7,481 nt of DNA from Gammaproteobacteria bacterium. GTDB lineage: Bacteria; Pseudomonadota; Gammaproteobacteria; Pseudomonadales; Azotimanducaceae. Shown here piece by piece: positions 6,287-7,481 of this stretch. Each line of letters starts with the position of its first letter. Positions within the stretch are counted from its first letter, which is position 1. The stretch is taken from NCBI GenBank assembly GCA_018667205.1, contig JABIVN010000574.1, forward strand, positions 1-7,481, read 5' to 3'. The position numbers and the translations under genes are program-made. The notes under the pieces were generated by a model that made no database searches, was not told the origin of the DNA, and saw nothing but the letters and a program-made list of their open reading frames with translations.

Positions 6287-6709
6287 TCAGTCGAGCATCT
6301 TCAATGCAATGCTTGCCGAGCCAATCGCTATCGCTCGTTCGGTCTCATCGATCTGGGTGAGCTCCAGGTCAACGATCATTTCATCCTCAACCTGACTTAG
6401 CGCAATGACTTTGCCGCTGGCTGTTAACAGTTGATCCTTAAAAAAAGGGCCCCTAAGCTTCGCCGACACGGAAACAATGCGGCCATTGTCACCTATCCAA
6501 TCTCTTAACATGGCGTGGAAAAATGCCAACTGAAGCGGCGCCATGGCAAAGGGAGCGGGGAACCCCTCTGCCTCTGCCACAGCATAATCCCAATGGTGCG
6601 GAGCAAATTCATCATTAACTGCAGCAAACCGATTCCAATGCTCTATGGTGCCTTTGCGCTCAAACGCGGGCAACTGTAAGCCCACGCCTAGTTTATCAAT
6701 GGATGTCAT
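6287..6709 (-). CDS. MaoC-like hot-dog hydratase/dehydratase
   Basis: A 140-residue single hot-dog domain protein, probably one subunit of an (R)-specific enoyl-CoA hydratase. Seen from the Met at 6709: ERKGTIEHWNRFAAVNDEFAPHHWD (17-41) contains Asp33 and His38 in the place of the D-x4-H hydratase pair. The family's GF-x-x-P segment follows (EGFPAPFAMAP, 48-58). SVSAKLRGPFFKDQLLTASGKV is the typical second strand pair. Start: an earlier in-frame ATG at 6754 exists, but GGAGG lies six bases before the ATG at 6709 and decides it. It lies 69 bases downstream of the FAS1-like dehydratase gene on the same strand. Such pairs act as heterodimers, for example ChsH1/ChsH2 in steroid side-chain degradation, and this gene corresponds to the ChsH1-like subunit. 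The substrate is not known. Confidence 0.87.
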   Translation of the reverse strand: MTSIDKLGVGLQLPAFERKGTIEHWNRFAAVNDEFAPHHWDYAVAEAEGFPAPFAMAPLQLAFFHAMLRDWIGDNGRIVSVSAKLRGPFFKDQLLTASGKVIALSQVEDEMIVDLELTQIDETERAIAIGSASIALKMLD

Positions 6710-6715
6710 ATTACG

Positions 6716-6720
6716 CCTCC
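6716..6720 (-). promoter_or_regulatory. Strong ribosome binding site of the MaoC-like gene
   Basis: GGAGG six bases before the ATG at 6709, the best Shine-Dalgarno in the window. It rules out the upstream in-frame ATG at 6754. Confidence 0.88.
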
Positions 6721-6778
6721 AAACCCGATGTTTTCTAAACACTGGTTTTCCCACGCTGTTGGTTTTTTAAGCGCGGTA

Positions 6779-7399
6779 TCAGTATCTGACAAACACCGAA
6801 TCCGTGGTGCGGATCCATTCGTCAGATTGGTTGTGCCATTCGTTAGACAGCGTCGTGTAGAGCATCCGTCCCATTCTTCCATCGCGCTCAAAATAATCAC
6901 TGATGCGAACAACCGAACGAATAACATCACCGGCACGAATCCGAACTCGCCCATGCTGCTCTCGAATTTCACTGAGTAACATTGCTTTGAATTCAGGTGG
7001 TTTTATGCCGAGTTCATCTTCACTGAAAGCGGTTTGGGAAACTTTAGGATCGGTCAGCAACGGCTTCGCTGTACTCCAAGCAAATGGATTGAATTCTTCA
7101 GGCGCGACGATGCAGCCATACTGAGTCGTAGCGGCATAGTCCTCGTCCCAAAATTGTCGTGGCGGGGGCTCAGGATAATAAACAGCGATGGCCCACTTAC
7201 GGATATCAGCAATGGTCACCGGGTGGGACACGGATTCGCGCATGACCGCACCTACGATGCTTCGCATATCTTCAGTCACTAAACTTTCAGCCACCAAAAT
7301 TTCAGTTGCTTCGCTACCCGCCTCAGAACCATCGGTCTCAGAAGCATCGGTCTCAGAAGCATCGGTATCAGAAGCATCGGTATCAGAATCATCAACCAC
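6779..7399 (-). CDS. FAS1-like dehydratase-domain protein (MaoC_dehydrat_N type) with acidic N-terminal extension
   Basis: A 206-residue partner subunit for the MaoC-like protein encoded just downstream. The hot-dog domain begins near residue 45. TIADIRKWAIAVYYPEPPP (62-80), FWDEDYA (83-89), YGCIVAPEEFNPFAW (94-108) and the closing RAGDVIRSVVRISDYFERDG (155-174) then YTTLSNEWHNQ are the family's landmarks. In heterodimeric hydratases this subunit shapes the acyl-binding site while the MaoC subunit carries the catalytic pair. No DUF35/OB domain follows, unlike ChsH2. The first 40 residues are unusual: they consist almost wholly of Asp, Ser, Thr, Glu and Ala in five-residue repeats, encoded by a 15-bp tandem repeat. 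The start is GTG at 7399 with GGGAG six bases before it. Family members normally begin close to Met45, so a shorter product from an internal start is the alternative. Confidence 0.86.
   Translation of the reverse strand: MVDDSDTDASDTDASETDASETDGSEAGSEATEILVAESLVTEDMRSIVGAVMRESVSHPVTIADIRKWAIAVYYPEPPPRQFWDEDYAATTQYGCIVAPEEFNPFAWSTAKPLLTDPKVSQTAFSEDELGIKPPEFKAMLLSEIREQHGRVRIRAGDVIRSVVRISDYFERDGRMGRMLYTTLSNEWHNQSDEWIRTTDSVFVRY
7323..7382. repeat. 15-bp tandem repeat inside the hydratase gene, four copies
   Basis: Plus-strand units begin at 7323, 7338, 7353 and 7368. The consensus is TCAGAAGCATCGGTC or, in the two units nearest the start codon, the same ending in A. A worn fifth unit begins at 7383. 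Being a multiple of 3, it keeps the frame and encodes the repeated pentapeptides DASET/DASDT. Copy number is likely to vary between strains. Confidence 0.92.
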
Positions 7400-7405
7400 T
7401 AATCG

Positions 7406-7410
7406 CTCCC
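7406..7410 (-). promoter_or_regulatory. Ribosome binding site supporting the GTG start of the FAS1-like dehydratase gene
   Basis: GGGAG six bases before the GTG at 7399. It supports translation of the acidic repeat extension. Confidence 0.75.
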
Positions 7411-7445
7411 GTTGTCGTCCTGTAGAAATTATTTATCACTCTCGT

Positions 7446-7481
7446 GGGTTCTCCCGTAGGTGGGTGCTCCCGTAGGTGGGC
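7446..7481. repeat. 16-bp direct repeat running off the right edge
   Basis: GGGTTCTCCCGTAGGT (7446-7461) and GGGTGCTCCCGTAGGT (7462-7477) differ at one base, and GGGC at the edge starts a third copy. Each copy contains a small dyad (GGG-4-CCC). It lies about 45-80 bases upstream of the GTG at 7399. It may be a set of regulator sites, the edge of a REP-like element, or a simple tandem repeat. The full extent is not visible. Confidence 0.7.

Noticed and set aside
7188..7475. Plus-strand frame with repeated SEASV units
   Set aside because: It is the antisense reading of the 15-bp repeat in the FAS1-like dehydratase gene. The repeat alone keeps it open.

Overview
The window looks like a piece of a moderate-GC, Gram-negative bacterial chromosome. 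A gammaproteobacterium, perhaps marine, fits best. This rests on the YbcJ-like S4 protein, the Shine-Dalgarno sites, and a gene mix (SDRs, MaoC-type hydratases, GST, cupin, NTF2-like, sulfotransferase) typical of chromosomal loci for CoA-linked or xenobiotic-type catabolism. The taxonomic call is an inference. No tRNA, rRNA, CRISPR array, phage gene or transposase was seen.

Layout. 1-560 (-): a short-chain dehydrogenase/reductase (SDR) cut by the left edge. 561-1192: a long stretch with no convincing gene. 1193-1723 (-): a cupin. 1926-2543 (-): a glutathione S-transferase. A 293-base divergent spacer follows, then a (+) pair: a PAPS-type sulfotransferase-family protein (2837-3472) and a second SDR (3507-4352). 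After these come an NTF2/SnoaL-like protein (4534-5001), a structured non-coding gap (5002-5330) and a small S4 RNA-binding protein (5331-5564). 5565-6286 has no intact gene. It holds the 3' remnant of a third SDR gene on the minus strand (5748-6089), broken by two in-frame stops, one of them at the catalytic Tyr position, and ending at a 13-bp tandem repeat. 6287-6709 and 6779-7399 (-) form a two-gene hot-dog hydratase pair: a FAS1-like dehydratase-domain protein followed by a MaoC-like protein. The first has an odd acidic N-terminus encoded by a 15-bp tandem repeat. A 16-bp direct repeat lies upstream of it and runs off the right edge.

How it fits together (inference). The MaoC/FAS1-DH pair resembles heterodimeric enoyl-CoA hydratases such as ChsH1/ChsH2 of steroid side-chain degradation. 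With several SDRs nearby this suggests oxidation of CoA-bound or alicyclic substrates, but no substrate can be read from the sequence. The generally low coding density, a clear pseudogene and three separate short tandem repeats suggest an accessory region under decay or rearrangement. I did not find a convincing new defence or mobile system.
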